Shown: positions 7,785-16,692, numbered from the stretch's first letter. The stretch: DNA of 64,000 bases from an uncultured Eubacteriales bacterium (GCA_900544405.1 UQVA01000001.1:62001-126000); one strand, 5' to 3'. Numbers and translations: made by a program. The notes: generated from the sequence alone by a model not told the origin.

Positions 7785-9149
7785 ATGAAAAAACTCTACG
7801 GTCTGTTCTGCGGCCTGCTGCTTGTCGGGATGCTGCTGGTAGGTCTTATCTCCCTTTTTGATAAAGATGCAACTTTTTCCCAGCGGGAAAACCGAAAGCT
7901 GCAGTCCCGGCCGAAAGTGACCTTTTCTGCGCTTCTGGATGGGACCTATACGACCAAATTCAGCGCCTACTATACGGACACTTTCCCAGACCGGGAAAGC
8001 CTGCTGGGGACCAACAAGCGTCTGAACGGCTTCTATCGCTTCGGCGGGACCTCCAATACTTTGGTGGTGGACCGGAACACCGGGGCTGCCGACCATGGCG
8101 AAAGCCTCCGGGACCCCACCGCTTCCACGAATCCCGGCCAGCCGGACGGGACCACGAACCCCGCCGCCGACACCACCGTACCCACGGAAACCACGCAGCC
8201 CAAGCATTTGCAGGAAGCCGGGGAAGTTACCGGAGTCACGGAGCAGCTTGGCTCCGTTGTGCTGGTGGGCAACCGGGCCTTGGACGTGCCATATGGCAGC
8301 GATACGCTGGTGGAGCGCTATGCCGGTGCGGTCACGGACATTGCCAACGCCCTGGGCAGCGGGGTGAGAACTTTCTCTATGCCGGTCCCCAATGCGGCGG
8401 CATTTTATGCCCCCTCCGAGTACCGCAGCGGGATCAGTTCCCAGACCCACATGCTGGAGCTGGTCCGGGACAGCCTGGGGGACAACGTGATTTTTGTGGA
8501 TTCCTATACCAAGCTGCTGGAACACACGGAGGACTATATTTACTTCCGCACGGACCATCACTGGACCCAGCTGGGGGCTTACTATGCCTATCAGGCCTTC
8601 TGCGAGACGGCAGGCTTCACGGTGCCCGGCCTGGGCGGCTTTGAAAAGGGTACGTTGGAAAATTTTGTGGGCAGTATGTATACCTATATTTCCGACTATC
8701 CCCAGAGCCAGGTACTGCTGGACGACCCGGACACCCTGGTCTATTACCGGCCCAAAGTGGAATGTACTACGACCTATTATTCTGACACCACCCTTTCCGA
8801 CCCGGTGCCCATCGGGGCCATCAGCGGGGTGGGGGACACGTCCAATAAATACCTGACATTCCTGGGCGGCGACCATCCCATTACCATCATCGATTCCGGG
8901 AAAGAGGGCAAGGTCTGCCTCCTGATCAAGGAATCCTACGGCAATGCCTTTGCCCCCTGGCTCATCAACAACTATGCGAAGGTCATCTGCATCGACCCAC
9001 GGGAATTCAACCGGGAGGGAATGCCGAAGCTGGACCTGGCGGCCTTTGCGGCGGAGCAGGGGGTCAGCGACTGCATTGTCATGAACTACCCCATGATGCT
9101 CAACTCGGAGAATTATATCGCCTGGCTGCAGCGTCTGGTAGGAAAATAA
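7785..9149 (+). CDS. DHHW-family (AlgJ/AlgX-like) O-acetylation partner protein
   Basis: This 454-aa protein has an N-terminal membrane anchor (GLFCGLLLVGMLLVGLISL) and an external domain. SGNH-like catalytic elements are visible: the DHHW motif in FRTDHHWTQLGAYYAYQAF (about residue 265) and a probable nucleophile in KESYGNAFAPW (about 383). A Thr/Pro/Gly-rich linker (about 105-145) looks like low-complexity spacer. I place the start at 7785 after GGGGAGG; an earlier frame from 7683 overlaps the MBOAT gene and would bury the anchor. The likely role is moving the acetyl group from the MBOAT partner onto an extracellular glycan. A weak hairpin terminator follows. Confidence 0.88.
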   Translation: MKKLYGLFCGLLLVGMLLVGLISLFDKDATFSQRENRKLQSRPKVTFSALLDGTYTTKFSAYYTDTFPDRESLLGTNKRLNGFYRFGGTSNTLVVDRNTGAADHGESLRDPTASTNPGQPDGTTNPAADTTVPTETTQPKHLQEAGEVTGVTEQLGSVVLVGNRALDVPYGSDTLVERYAGAVTDIANALGSGVRTFSMPVPNAAAFYAPSEYRSGISSQTHMLELVRDSLGDNVIFVDSYTKLLEHTEDYIYFRTDHHWTQLGAYYAYQAFCETAGFTVPGLGGFEKGTLENFVGSMYTYISDYPQSQVLLDDPDTLVYYRPKVECTTTYYSDTTLSDPVPIGAISGVGDTSNKYLTFLGGDHPITIIDSGKEGKVCLLIKESYGNAFAPWLINNYAKVICIDPREFNREGMPKLDLAAFAAEQGVSDCIVMNYPMMLNSENYIAWLQRLVGK

Positions 9150-9156
9150 ATATTTT

Positions 9157-9190
9157 TCCGGCGGTACAGAGAATGTGCCGCCGGACTTTT
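9157..9190 (+). terminator. Terminator after the DHHW gene
   Basis: TCCGGCGG (9157-9164) pairs with CCGCCGGA (9178-9185), followed by CTTTT. The short T-run makes it moderate. The ribosome site of the next gene follows at once. Confidence 0.6.
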
Positions 9191-9206
9191 GGAGGAAACA
9201 TATTTT

Positions 9207-10385
9207 ATGGCATCGTTGCTTCTGGCCGTTATTTATCTGGCCTTTATCAGTCTCGGACTGCCGGACGCCCTGCTGGGGGCGGCCTGGCCGGTGATGCACA
9301 CGGAGTTTGGTGTGAGCGTATCCTATATGGGAATGATCTCCATCATCATTTCCATGGGCACCATCCTCTCCAGCCTTCTTTCCGACCGGATGACCCGGCG
9401 GTTCGGGGCGGGGATCGTGACCCTGGCCAGCGTGGCCCTGACGGCGGCGGCCCTGATGGGCTTTTCCTTTGCCCATTCCTTCTGGCTGCTGTGCCTGCTG
9501 GCCATTCCCTACGGCCTGGGGGCCGGCGGCGTGGATGCAGCCCTGAATAACTATGTGGCACTGCATTATGCCAGCCGGCACATGAGCTGGCTCCACTGTA
9601 TGTGGGGCGTCGGGGCTTCCGTTGGCCCCAGCATCATGGGCTACGCACTGACCGGCGCACATAGCTGGAATCTGGGCTACCGCTATGTGGGCTTCCTGCA
9701 GATCGGCCTGACGGTCATCCTGCTTCTGAGCCTGCCCCTGTGGGGAAAGCGGGATGTGGGAGCAAAAGAGGAAGCCAAGCGGGCCAAAGCCCTGTCCTTC
9801 CGGGAGATTTTACATATTCCCGGGGCCGTACCGGCGTTCGTGGCCTTCTTCTGTTACTGCGCTCTGGAAACTACCGCCGGACAGTGGGCCAGCAGCTATT
9901 TCGTCATGAAAATCCACCTTTCCGAGGACGAAGCCGCCAGCCTGGCCAGCCTTTTCTACATTGGCATGACCGTGGGACGGGTCATCAGCGGCTTCCTGAC
10001 CATGCGTTTTTCCGACAAGCAGATGATCCGTATTGGCCAGGGGGTGCTGGCCGTGGGTGTGGCATTGCTTATCTTCTCCACCGGGAAGTACGCCGCCGCA
10101 GTTGCCATGGTCCTCATAGGTTTGGGCTGTGCGCCCATTTATCCCTGCGTCATTCACTCCACTCCCGCCAACTTCGGAGAGGAAAACTCTCAGGCACTGG
10201 TGGGCGTGCAAATGGCCAGCGCCTACACGGGTTCCCTGACCATGGCCCCGTTGTTCGGTCTGGTGGCCCGGCATTTGTCCGTGGGTCTGTTCGGTTTTTA
10301 TCTGCTGGCCATTTTGCTCCTGATGGTCTTTATGAATGAAAAACTGAATTGCGTCAGCATCAAACGGGCCGGAACCGGGAAATGA
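9207..10385 (+). CDS. Major facilitator superfamily transporter
   Basis: The 392-aa protein has about 12 hydrophobic segments and an MFS loop 2-3 region, LLSDRMTRRFGAGIVTLAS (residues about 57-75). The opening IYLAFISLGLPDALLGAAWP resembles MFS proteins annotated as sugar or fucose permease-like in Firmicutes. The ATG at 9207 sits 11 nt after GGAGG; a TTG at 9189 lies before that site and is unlikely. It carries no substrate-specific motif I can read. It lies between the O-acetylation pair and the murC promoter and probably forms a single-gene unit. Confidence 0.88.
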   Translation: MASLLLAVIYLAFISLGLPDALLGAAWPVMHTEFGVSVSYMGMISIIISMGTILSSLLSDRMTRRFGAGIVTLASVALTAAALMGFSFAHSFWLLCLLAIPYGLGAGGVDAALNNYVALHYASRHMSWLHCMWGVGASVGPSIMGYALTGAHSWNLGYRYVGFLQIGLTVILLLSLPLWGKRDVGAKEEAKRAKALSFREILHIPGAVPAFVAFFCYCALETTAGQWASSYFVMKIHLSEDEAASLASLFYIGMTVGRVISGFLTMRFSDKQMIRIGQGVLAVGVALLIFSTGKYAAAVAMVLIGLGCAPIYPCVIHSTPANFGEENSQALVGVQMASAYTGSLTMAPLFGLVARHLSVGLFGFYLLAILLLMVFMNEKLNCVSIKRAGTGK

Positions 10386-10430
10386 CCCCGGAAAAAACGG
10401 GAAAAGCCCCATATTTGGACAAAATACACC

Positions 10431-10459
10431 TTGTAATTATGAAAAAAAGAATGTATAAT
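10431..10459 (+). promoter_or_regulatory. murC-ddl operon promoter
   Basis: TTGTAA (10431-10436), 17 nt, perfect TATAAT (10454-10459), 45 nt before the murC start. Confidence 0.8.
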
Positions 10460-10504
10460 AAGCAGGTTGACTGGAATTGACAGATCTGGAGGTTTGTTGC
10501 AATT

Positions 10505-11863
10505 ATGAAGAATCGAACCCAGGAATTGAAGCAGTATCTTCAGCCGGGCAAGCACGTCCACCTCGTCGGCATCGGCGGCGTGTCCATGCGGCCCTTGGGG
10601 CTGGTGCTCAAGGGCATGGGCCTGCTTGTTACCGGCTCGGATATGAACGCTTCCGTTTCCACGGATGAACTCATCTCCCGGGGCATTCAGGTGTCCATCG
10701 GCCACCGGGAGGAGAATATCGCCGGGGCGGACTGCATCATCCGCACGGCGGCGGCTCATAATGATAACCCGGAGATCGCAGCGGCCCGTGCCGCCGGTGT
10801 TCCCGTTTTTGAGCGGGCCCAGGCATGGGGCGTTATCATGCAGAATTACCGCAACGCCGTGTGCATTTCCGGCACCCACGGCAAGACCACAACGACTTCC
10901 ATGGTGACCCATATCCTCATGGAAGCGGCCATGGACCCCACGGTGATGATCGGCGGCTACCTGCCCCTGCTGCGTGCGGGCCACCGGGTGGGCCAGGGGG
11001 ACACCATCGTGCTGGAAAGCTGCGAATACTGCGATTCCTTCCTGAATTTCTTCCCCACGCTGGCCGTGGTGCTGAACGTGGAGGCGGATCACCTGGACTA
11101 TTTCAAGGACCTGGCGGACGTGGAGAAGTCCTTCCGGGCCTTTGCTCAGATGGCTACGGACTGCGTCATCGCCAATGGCGACGACCCCCATACCCGCAAG
11201 GCGTTGGAGGGCATGGATTACATCTCCTTCGGCCTGGGCAATGAAAACCGCATCCATGCGGCCAACATGGGTCCCGACTGGCGGCACTTTGACGTGGTCT
11301 GCGACGGGAAAATTTACTGCCATGTGGACCTGGGGGTCCTGGGCCACCACAATGCCCTGAACGCCTTGGCGGCGGCAGGCGTGGCTTGGCATCTGGGTGT
11401 TGCCCCGGAGGCTGTGAGTCGTGGCCTGGCTTCCTTCCATGGAGCCGGACGGCGGATGGAGTACAAGGGCCGCTTCAATGGGGCGGACGTGTACGACGAT
11501 TATGCCCACCACCCGGATGAACTGGCGGCCACCCTGGAAACGGTCCGGACCATGGGCTATCAACGGCTGGTGCTTGCCTTCCAGCCTCATACCTACACCC
11601 GGACCAAGGAGTTGTTCCCGGATTTCGTCCGGGAGCTGAAAAAAGCGGACGTGCTGGTGCTGGCGGAAATTTACGCCGCCCGGGAGCAGAACACCGTCGG
11701 CATTTCCTCCATGGACCTGCAGGCTCAAATTCCCGGAAGCGTGTACTGCGAGACGCTGCCGGAGGTCACGTCCTATCTCCGGGAAATCGCCCGGCCGGGG
11801 GACGTGATCCTCACCGTAGGTGCCGGGGATATTTATCGGGCAGGGGAAGCGCTGCTGAAATAA
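10505..11863 (+). CDS. murC: UDP-N-acetylmuramate--L-alanine ligase
   Basis: The 452-aa cytoplasmic ligase adds L-alanine to UDP-MurNAc, the first step of the peptidoglycan stem peptide. The N-terminal Rossmann domain shows HLVGIGGVSMRPLG. The central ATPase domain has GTHGKTTTTSM (from about residue 123) and NVEADHLDYF. The C-terminal domain has DDYAHHPDELAATLE and FQPHTYTRTKEL. Length and motifs match MurC rather than MurD/E/F. It is first in an operon with ddl and a DUF1934 gene; 33 nt separate it from ddl. Confidence 0.97.
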   Translation: MKNRTQELKQYLQPGKHVHLVGIGGVSMRPLGLVLKGMGLLVTGSDMNASVSTDELISRGIQVSIGHREENIAGADCIIRTAAAHNDNPEIAAARAAGVPVFERAQAWGVIMQNYRNAVCISGTHGKTTTTSMVTHILMEAAMDPTVMIGGYLPLLRAGHRVGQGDTIVLESCEYCDSFLNFFPTLAVVLNVEADHLDYFKDLADVEKSFRAFAQMATDCVIANGDDPHTRKALEGMDYISFGLGNENRIHAANMGPDWRHFDVVCDGKIYCHVDLGVLGHHNALNALAAAGVAWHLGVAPEAVSRGLASFHGAGRRMEYKGRFNGADVYDDYAHHPDELAATLETVRTMGYQRLVLAFQPHTYTRTKELFPDFVRELKKADVLVLAEIYAAREQNTVGISSMDLQAQIPGSVYCETLPEVTSYLREIARPGDVILTVGAGDIYRAGEALLK

Positions 11864-11896
11864 GGGCTTCGGTCGAAAGCGGAAAGGAAATCTATT

Positions 11897-12967
11897 ATGA
11901 AAAAACGGAATGTATGCGTGCTGTTCGGCGGCATGAGCCCGGAGCATGAGGTGTCTCTGCGGTCGGCGGAGTACGTTTTGGAAAATCTGGACCCGGAGAA
12001 ATACAACGTGTTTCCTGTGGGCATTACAAAAGAGGGCGACTGGGTCCTCTATACCGGCGGCGACTATTCCAAACTGCCCACCGAGGAGTGGATGGAGTAT
12101 CCCAAGAACCGCCGGGCGGCCATTTCCCCGGTGCGGGGCCAGGGCCTGCTGAGCTTCGAGGGCGACTGCGTGGTCCGGGAGCAGGTGGACGTGGTGTTCC
12201 CGGTGCTGCATGGCGAGAACGGCGAGGACGGTACGGTCCAGGGACTTTTGCAGCTGGCGGGCATTCCCTTCGTGGGACCCCGGCTGGCGGCTTCTGCCGT
12301 GGCCATGGATAAGACGCTTACCAAACTGGTGGCGGACAATGCAAAAATCCCCCAGGCGGCCTGGCAATTAGTCACCCGCCGGGATATGGAGAAGCGGATG
12401 GACCGGACCCTGGAGGAACTGGAAGGCCGGTTTGACTATCCCATGTTTGTGAAGCCTGCCGGTACCGGCTCCTCCGTGGGCGTTTCCAAGGTCCGCACGA
12501 GAGAAGAACTGCGGGAGGCCCTGTTGATGGCGGCAGCTTACGATGAGAAGGTGCTGGTGGAGGAATTTATCGACGGCATCGAAGTGGAAGTGGCCGTCAT
12601 GGGCAACGACAGCCCTGTGGCCAGCGTCTGCGGCGAAATTGACTCCGGTGCGGACTTCTATGACTACGACGCAAAATATATCACCGACACCTCCGTGGCC
12701 TACGTTCCTGCCCGGCTGGAAGAAAACGTGGCCGAGCAAATTCGGGACATGGCCGTGCGGGTGTACAGCGCCATCGGCTGCCGGGGCCTGAGCCGGGTGG
12801 ACTTCTTTGTGACGAAGAAGGACAGCCGTGTGGTGTTCAACGAGATCAACACCATCCCCGGCTTCACCTCCATCTCCATGTACCCTAAGCTGTTCGCCGC
12901 CAGCGGCATCCCCGGCAAGGAACTCATCGATTCCCTCATTGATCTTGCCATGGAGGATGCGGAATGA
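11897..12967 (+). CDS. ddl: D-alanine--D-alanine ligase
   Basis: The 356-aa ATP-grasp enzyme makes D-Ala-D-Ala for the wall precursor. Visible marks are VLFGGMSPEHEVSLRSAEYV at the N-terminus, the ATP-grasp segment MFVKPAGTGSSVGVSKV, and the omega-loop DFYDYDAKYITD. The Tyr in that loop is the D-Ala-D-Ala type; D-Ala-D-Lac ligases carry a different residue there, so vancomycin-resistance specificity is not suggested. The C-terminal metal site RVDFF...FNEINTIPGF is intact. It follows murC and overlaps the DUF1934 gene by 4 bp (ATGA). Confidence 0.96.
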   Translation: MKKRNVCVLFGGMSPEHEVSLRSAEYVLENLDPEKYNVFPVGITKEGDWVLYTGGDYSKLPTEEWMEYPKNRRAAISPVRGQGLLSFEGDCVVREQVDVVFPVLHGENGEDGTVQGLLQLAGIPFVGPRLAASAVAMDKTLTKLVADNAKIPQAAWQLVTRRDMEKRMDRTLEELEGRFDYPMFVKPAGTGSSVGVSKVRTREELREALLMAAAYDEKVLVEEFIDGIEVEVAVMGNDSPVASVCGEIDSGADFYDYDAKYITDTSVAYVPARLEENVAEQIRDMAVRVYSAIGCRGLSRVDFFVTKKDSRVVFNEINTIPGFTSISMYPKLFAASGIPGKELIDSLIDLAMEDAE

Positions 12968-13386
12968 AGAAAAACGTGCTTCTCTCCATCCGGGGCCGTC
13001 AGAACTATCAGGGCCAGGACCCGGACGTGATCGAAATGGTCACGGAGGGCACGCTGGAATTGCGGCCGGACGGCTGGGAGATCAGCTATGAGGAAAGCGA
13101 ACTGACGGGGCTGAAGGGGGTCCATACCTCCTTTGCTTCTCAGAACGGGGTCATTACGCTGACCCGCAGCGGGGCCTTGAATTCGCAGATGGTCTTTCAG
13201 GAGGGGGTCAGCCATGATTCCCTGTACCAGACGGAGTTCGGCGCCTTGATGATTACCGTCACAGCCAGGGCCCTGGAGGATGCCCTCAGCGAGCAGGGCG
13301 GCACTGTGGACCTGAGCTACGGCATCGAGATCGAGCAGACCGCCGCCGGGACCATTGATTATCATTTGGACGTAAAAATCAAATAA
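12964..13386 (+). CDS. DUF1934 (YwiB-type) beta-barrel protein
   Basis: The 140-aa cytoplasmic protein matches the DUF1934 pattern: VLLSIRGRQNYQGQDPDVIE, then alternating hydrophobic strands and a C-terminal DLSYGIEIEQTAAGTIDYHLDVKIK. The family adopts a lipocalin-like barrel and has no proven function. Its start overlaps the ddl stop codon, so it should be co-translated with wall-precursor enzymes, and a wall-linked role is only inferred. A strong two-way terminator follows. Confidence 0.85.
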   Translation: MKKNVLLSIRGRQNYQGQDPDVIEMVTEGTLELRPDGWEISYEESELTGLKGVHTSFASQNGVITLTRSGALNSQMVFQEGVSHDSLYQTEFGALMITVTARALEDALSEQGGTVDLSYGIEIEQTAAGTIDYHLDVKIK

Positions 13387-13390
13387 TGTA

Positions 13391-13425
13391 GCAAAAGCGC
13401 CTTCGGTATCCGAAGGCGCTTTTGC
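13391..13425. terminator. Bidirectional terminator between DUF1934 and the cobamide operon
   Basis: GCAAAAGCGCCTTCGG and CCGAAGGCGCTTTTGC form a 16-bp stem around TAT, with U-rich ends on both strands. It serves both converging operons. Confidence 0.9.
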
Positions 13426-13980
13426 TTATGGAATTTTCTCATAGCGTTCCGGGGTTTTTCCGGAAAACGTCACCGTGAAGCCCTGGCCTGGGGCAAGGGA
13501 ATAGTCGTAACGAATCCCACCGAACCAGTGCATCATCAGCGAGGCGATGACCCCGCCATGAATCACCCCGCAGGCATCGATGCCCGCTTCCAGCAGACCG
13601 TCGATGGCTTGCAGGCTCCGAACCAGCACCGCCTGGGCATCCTCGCCGCCGGGGCAAGGGAGATGCTCGGAATCTCCGCACCAACGGCGGTAGTCCGGGT
13701 CGTCTTTTAATTCCTCATAGCTGTGCATTTCAAAGCGGCCAAAGTCCATTTCCCGCAAACCGGGGAGAATTTCATGGGGCTGGTCGCCATAAATGGTCTG
13801 AAAGGTCTGCTCCGTGCGAAGCATCCCGCTGGTAAAATACCGATTGGCCTTCGGATAGAGCGCTGCGTTGGCTTCCAGAGCCTGGGCGGACTGGGGCAGC
13901 AGGGGTAGGTCCGTGGAGCCATAGTACAGGCGGCGAAGGGTGGCCTCCGTGTCCCCGTGACGAATCATGGTCAGCTTCAT
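13426..13980 (-). CDS. Histidine phosphatase of cobamide synthesis (CobC-like)
   Basis: The 184-aa phosphoglycerate-mutase-superfamily protein has the catalytic MIRHGDTEATLRRLYYGSTD start (phospho-His in RHG), REMDFGRFE and the second His in GVIHGGVIASLMMHWFGG. In this operon its likely job is removing the 5'-phosphate from alpha-ribazole phosphate or adenosylcobalamin phosphate, the CobC step. Paralogues of this superfamily have varied substrates, so the assignment rests on context. The ATG at 13980 follows GGAGGAGGT and overlaps the upstream gene's stop by 4 bp. It is last in the operon. Confidence 0.85.
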   Translation of the reverse strand: MKLTMIRHGDTEATLRRLYYGSTDLPLLPQSAQALEANAALYPKANRYFTSGMLRTEQTFQTIYGDQPHEILPGLREMDFGRFEMHSYEELKDDPDYRRWCGDSEHLPCPGGEDAQAVLVRSLQAIDGLLEAGIDACGVIHGGVIASLMMHWFGGIRYDYSLAPGQGFTVTFSGKTPERYEKIP

Positions 13981-14327
13981 TTCAGGACCTCCTCCAGACC
14001 GCAGAAAATACGGACCACGCATTTTGACTGGGCGGCGATTTTCTGCACCAGAGCACCGTGGCGCTCCCGCCAGGCCCGTTCCTCCGGGTCCATGGGTACG
14101 ATGCCGCTGCCAATTTCCCGGGAGATGAGGATGCTGTCCCGGAACAGGGACAGAAATTTTTCCGGGTTCGGTTCCCGCTTGGTCAGAGCTTCCAGATGGG
14201 TGAAGCAGGGATAGGGCCGGTCCGGGTCGCCGTCAGATAAATCGAAAATGTCGGCCTTTGTCAGGGAATAGCGCTTGGCGGCGTAGGTCAGCTTGCCTTG
14301 GTAGGCACCGCCGAGAATCAAAACCAT
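13977..14327 (-). CDS. Short CobU-like protein
   Basis: The 116-aa protein resembles only parts of CobU. It has a P-loop-like VLILGGAYQGKLTYAAKRY at the start and the family stretch DSILISREIGSGIVPMDPEERAWRERHG in the middle, but it lacks the length (about 180-200 aa) and the HRRER region of full CobU. A full-length cobU lies two genes upstream. It may be a degenerate paralogue, an auxiliary subunit or a kinase of another step. It starts 4 nt after cobS and overlaps the phosphatase gene, so it is well embedded in the operon and unlikely to be decaying. Confidence 0.75.
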   Translation of the reverse strand: MVLILGGAYQGKLTYAAKRYSLTKADIFDLSDGDPDRPYPCFTHLEALTKREPNPEKFLSLFRDSILISREIGSGIVPMDPEERAWRERHGALVQKIAAQSKCVVRIFCGLEEVLK

Positions 14328-14331
14328 ACTT

Positions 14332-15066
14332 TTACCTCCCCAAGGCCCAGACGGTCACGCCCGCCAGCTCCCCTAAAGTCAGGGCAAAGCCGGAAATATC
14401 CCCGGACATTCCGTCCAGCTGACGATAGCCGTAGGCGGCGGCCAGCACATATCCGGCGGCAGCGGCCAGGGGGCCAAAGCTGAAGGAAATGCCGATGGGC
14501 AGAACGGTGAATAGCTCCAGCAGCAGGCACAGCGCAGCGGTCAGGCCGCTGCTCAGGTGGCGCATGGCCGCATACTGGCTGGTGCCCATGGGCCGCAGCT
14601 TGCCTACGGCCAGACCGGCGCAGCACCGGACGGCGGCGGGGATACAGCACAGGCCCAGCAGGCTCCGGTCTTCACCGGCGGAGAGAAACAGGCTCCATTG
14701 GCCCAGGGCCAGCAGTACGATGCAGATGACCGCAAAGGCACCGCAGTAGGAATCCTTCAGGATTTTTTGCCGGGTAGCCAGGTCCCGGCGGGACAGAATG
14801 GCATCGCACACGTCCATGTAGCCGTCCAGATGGATGAATCCGGTGAGCAACCAGGGAAATACCGCCAGCAGCAAACGGATCGCAGGGTTCGTCCAGCGGC
14901 TCAGCAGCCAGAAGCACAGGGCCCAAAGTCCCCCAACCAGCAGCCCCACCAGCGGCAGGCAGGTGAGCATCTGCCCACGGGCCTTTTCATTCCACCGGGG
15001 CAGGGGATTGGGAATCGCAAGGAACATTCCCCAGGCCATGGAGAAGCCGTCCAACCATTTTCTCAT
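14332..15066 (-). CDS. cobS: Adenosylcobinamide-GDP ribazoletransferase
   Basis: The 244-aa integral membrane enzyme joins the activated corrinoid to alpha-ribazole, closing the cobamide nucleotide loop. Signs are FLAIPNPLPRWNEKARGQML near the N-terminus, the TGFIHLDGYMDVCDAILSRR segment with its Asp cluster (about residues 75-95), and many hydrophobic helices. I start it at ATG 15066 after AAAGGAG. This places its first 80 bp inside the 3' end of cobU in another frame, an unusually long overlap. An earlier in-frame ATG at 15126 has no ribosome site. Confidence 0.93.
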   Translation of the reverse strand: MRKWLDGFSMAWGMFLAIPNPLPRWNEKARGQMLTCLPLVGLLVGGLWALCFWLLSRWTNPAIRLLLAVFPWLLTGFIHLDGYMDVCDAILSRRDLATRQKILKDSYCGAFAVICIVLLALGQWSLFLSAGEDRSLLGLCCIPAAVRCCAGLAVGKLRPMGTSQYAAMRHLSSGLTAALCLLLELFTVLPIGISFSFGPLAAAAGYVLAAAYGYRQLDGMSGDISGFALTLGELAGVTVWALGR

Positions 15067-15598
15067 ATTTGTCCGCTCCTTTCCGGAAGTGAGGCAGTCC
15101 CGCCGCCACTTCCAATACCAAATCAAATTCCGCCGCCGCCTTTCGGCAGACCAGCGCCAGCCCCCGGCGGTAATCCTCCGTCAGGGGGTCAAATTCCATG
15201 CCGTCCCGGAACACCTCGTCGCAGACGCAGACGAAATTTTGAGGATAGGTGCTGACGGTCAGGAGGTCCCGGCACAGCCGTTCCCATGCAGTCTGGTCCA
15301 CGCCATCGGCGGAGAACATTTCGCAGGCCAGGGCGGCGGTGATGCTGTCAAAAAGCACCGTGCCGGCAGCATCGATGAGCGGCAGGGCTGTGGGCAGGTT
15401 CTTTCCCTGCTCCACGGTCTCAAAGCCCCATCCGGCCCGCTCCCGGCGATGCCGGGCAACGCGGGCATCGTCCTCGCTGTCCGTGGGCTCCATGGTGGCC
15501 CAATAGTACAGTTTCTTTCCGGCAGCTATCCCTCTGGCGAGACGCTGGGCCAGCATACTTTTGCCGCTTTTGCTGCCGCCTAAAATCAGAATTCTCAT
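14987..15598 (-). CDS. cobU: Adenosylcobinamide kinase / adenosylcobinamide-phosphate guanylyltransferase
   Basis: The 203-aa bifunctional enzyme phosphorylates adenosylcobinamide and then transfers GMP to it. The P-loop ILGGSKSGKSMLAQRLA opens the protein. ATMEPTDSEDDARVARHRRERAGWGFETVE carries the HRRER segment with the guanylylated His, and VCVCDEVFRDGMEFDPLTEDYRRGL follows. The start overlaps the cobT stop codon by 4 bp. The C-terminal 27 codons are shared with the start of cobS, so the tail sequence is constrained by two genes. Confidence 0.95.
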   Translation of the reverse strand: MRILILGGSKSGKSMLAQRLARGIAAGKKLYYWATMEPTDSEDDARVARHRRERAGWGFETVEQGKNLPTALPLIDAAGTVLFDSITAALACEMFSADGVDQTAWERLCRDLLTVSTYPQNFVCVCDEVFRDGMEFDPLTEDYRRGLALVCRKAAAEFDLVLEVAAGLPHFRKGADKYEKMVGRLLHGLGNVPCDSQSPAPVE

Positions 15599-16692
15599 GG
15601 AGCCGTTACCGTGAAGCTGTCCTGGGCCCGGATGGGTTCCAGGTAATCGTCCTGAATGGCTGCCTCTGCGAAGGTCCCCATGCCGTTCATCACGGCGCAG
15701 GCGGCTTTCAAAATCTGGAAGGCAATGGGACAGCCACTGCCCTCGCCCAGGCGCATATCCAGCAGCAGGCAGGGTTCCAGACCTAACTCCGCTGCCGCCA
15801 GCCGGTAGCCGATCTCATAGGAAGCGTGGGACAGGAACAGATAGTCCTTCACGTTGGGGTTCAGGCGGCAGGCACACAGAGCGGCCACGATGGAAATGAA
15901 GCCGTCCACCACCGCTGGGATGTGCTGCAAGGCGCAGCCCAGAAACACGCCGGTCATGGCGGCCAGGTCCAGCCCGCCCACGGCGGACAGTACGTCCACC
16001 ACGTCCTCCCGGTCCGGATGGTGAAGGGCCAGGGCTTGGGTAATGACCTGCTTTTTTACGGCAAAGGCCTGATCTGTCAGCCCGCCGCCCCGGCCGGTAA
16101 CGGACTCCGGCGTGGCTCCGGTCAGCGCCGAAAGCACGGCGGAGGAGGTGGTCGTGTTGCCGATGCCCATTTCCCCCACGCCTACGGCGTTTACGCCGTC
16201 TTTGGCGGCGTCTGCGGCCAGGTCCAGTCCAACGGCGATGGCGTCCAGGACCTGCTGCCGGGTCATGGCCCGCTCTTTGGCGATATTGCCCGTGGAGCGG
16301 CGAATCTTCCGGTCCAGCACGCCGGGAATTTTCCGGTCCGTGTCGATGCCCAGGTCGGCAACGATGACCTCATTGCCAAAATAAAAGGCCAGGGAGGACA
16401 TTCCGGTGATGTGCCGGGTCATGTTGATGACCTGAGACAGGGTCACGGAGGTGGGGGCCGAGGAGACCCCTTCGGCGGTGACGCCGTTGTCTGCCGCCAG
16501 CACGATGACCCGGCATTTTTCAATTTCGTTTTTCACGTTCCCCGTGATGCCTGCCAGCCGGATGGAGTAGTCCTCCAATTTTCCCAGGCTGCCGGGGGGC
16601 TTGGCCAGCTCCGCCTGCCGCTGGCGGGCTTTTTCCATGGCGGCGTTGTCCGCCGGGGCAATGGGAAGGGTTTTCAGTTCCTGTTCCGTCAT
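15595..16692 (-). CDS. cobT: Nicotinate-nucleotide--dimethylbenzimidazole phosphoribosyltransferase
   Basis: The 365-aa cytoplasmic enzyme activates the lower-ligand base to an alpha-ribotide. The N-terminal KPPGSLGKLEDYSIRLAGI, the VLAADNGVTAEGVS segment, GEMGIGNTTTSSAVL and MRLGEGSGCPIAF (general-base Glu) all match CobT. The open frame extends far upstream to 17517, but that part is the cbiR gene read in another frame; the ATG at 16692 overlaps the cbiR stop by 4 bp and is the real start. It supplies the lower ligand for the cobU/cobS products. Confidence 0.96.
   Translation of the reverse strand: MTEQELKTLPIAPADNAAMEKARQRQAELAKPPGSLGKLEDYSIRLAGITGNVKNEIEKCRVIVLAADNGVTAEGVSSAPTSVTLSQVINMTRHITGMSSLAFYFGNEVIVADLGIDTDRKIPGVLDRKIRRSTGNIAKERAMTRQQVLDAIAVGLDLAADAAKDGVNAVGVGEMGIGNTTTSSAVLSALTGATPESVTGRGGGLTDQAFAVKKQVITQALALHHPDREDVVDVLSAVGGLDLAAMTGVFLGCALQHIPAVVDGFISIVAALCACRLNPNVKDYLFLSHASYEIGYRLAAAELGLEPCLLLDMRLGEGSGCPIAFQILKAACAVMNGMGTFAEAAIQDDYLEPIRAQDSFTVTAP

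Noticed and set aside
7677..9662. A 661-codon open frame on the minus strand opposite the MBOAT/DHHW genes
   Set aside because: It mirrors two well-supported genes, crosses their boundary, and encodes Gly/His/Gln-rich sequence with no domain. It is a by-product of GC-rich codon use.
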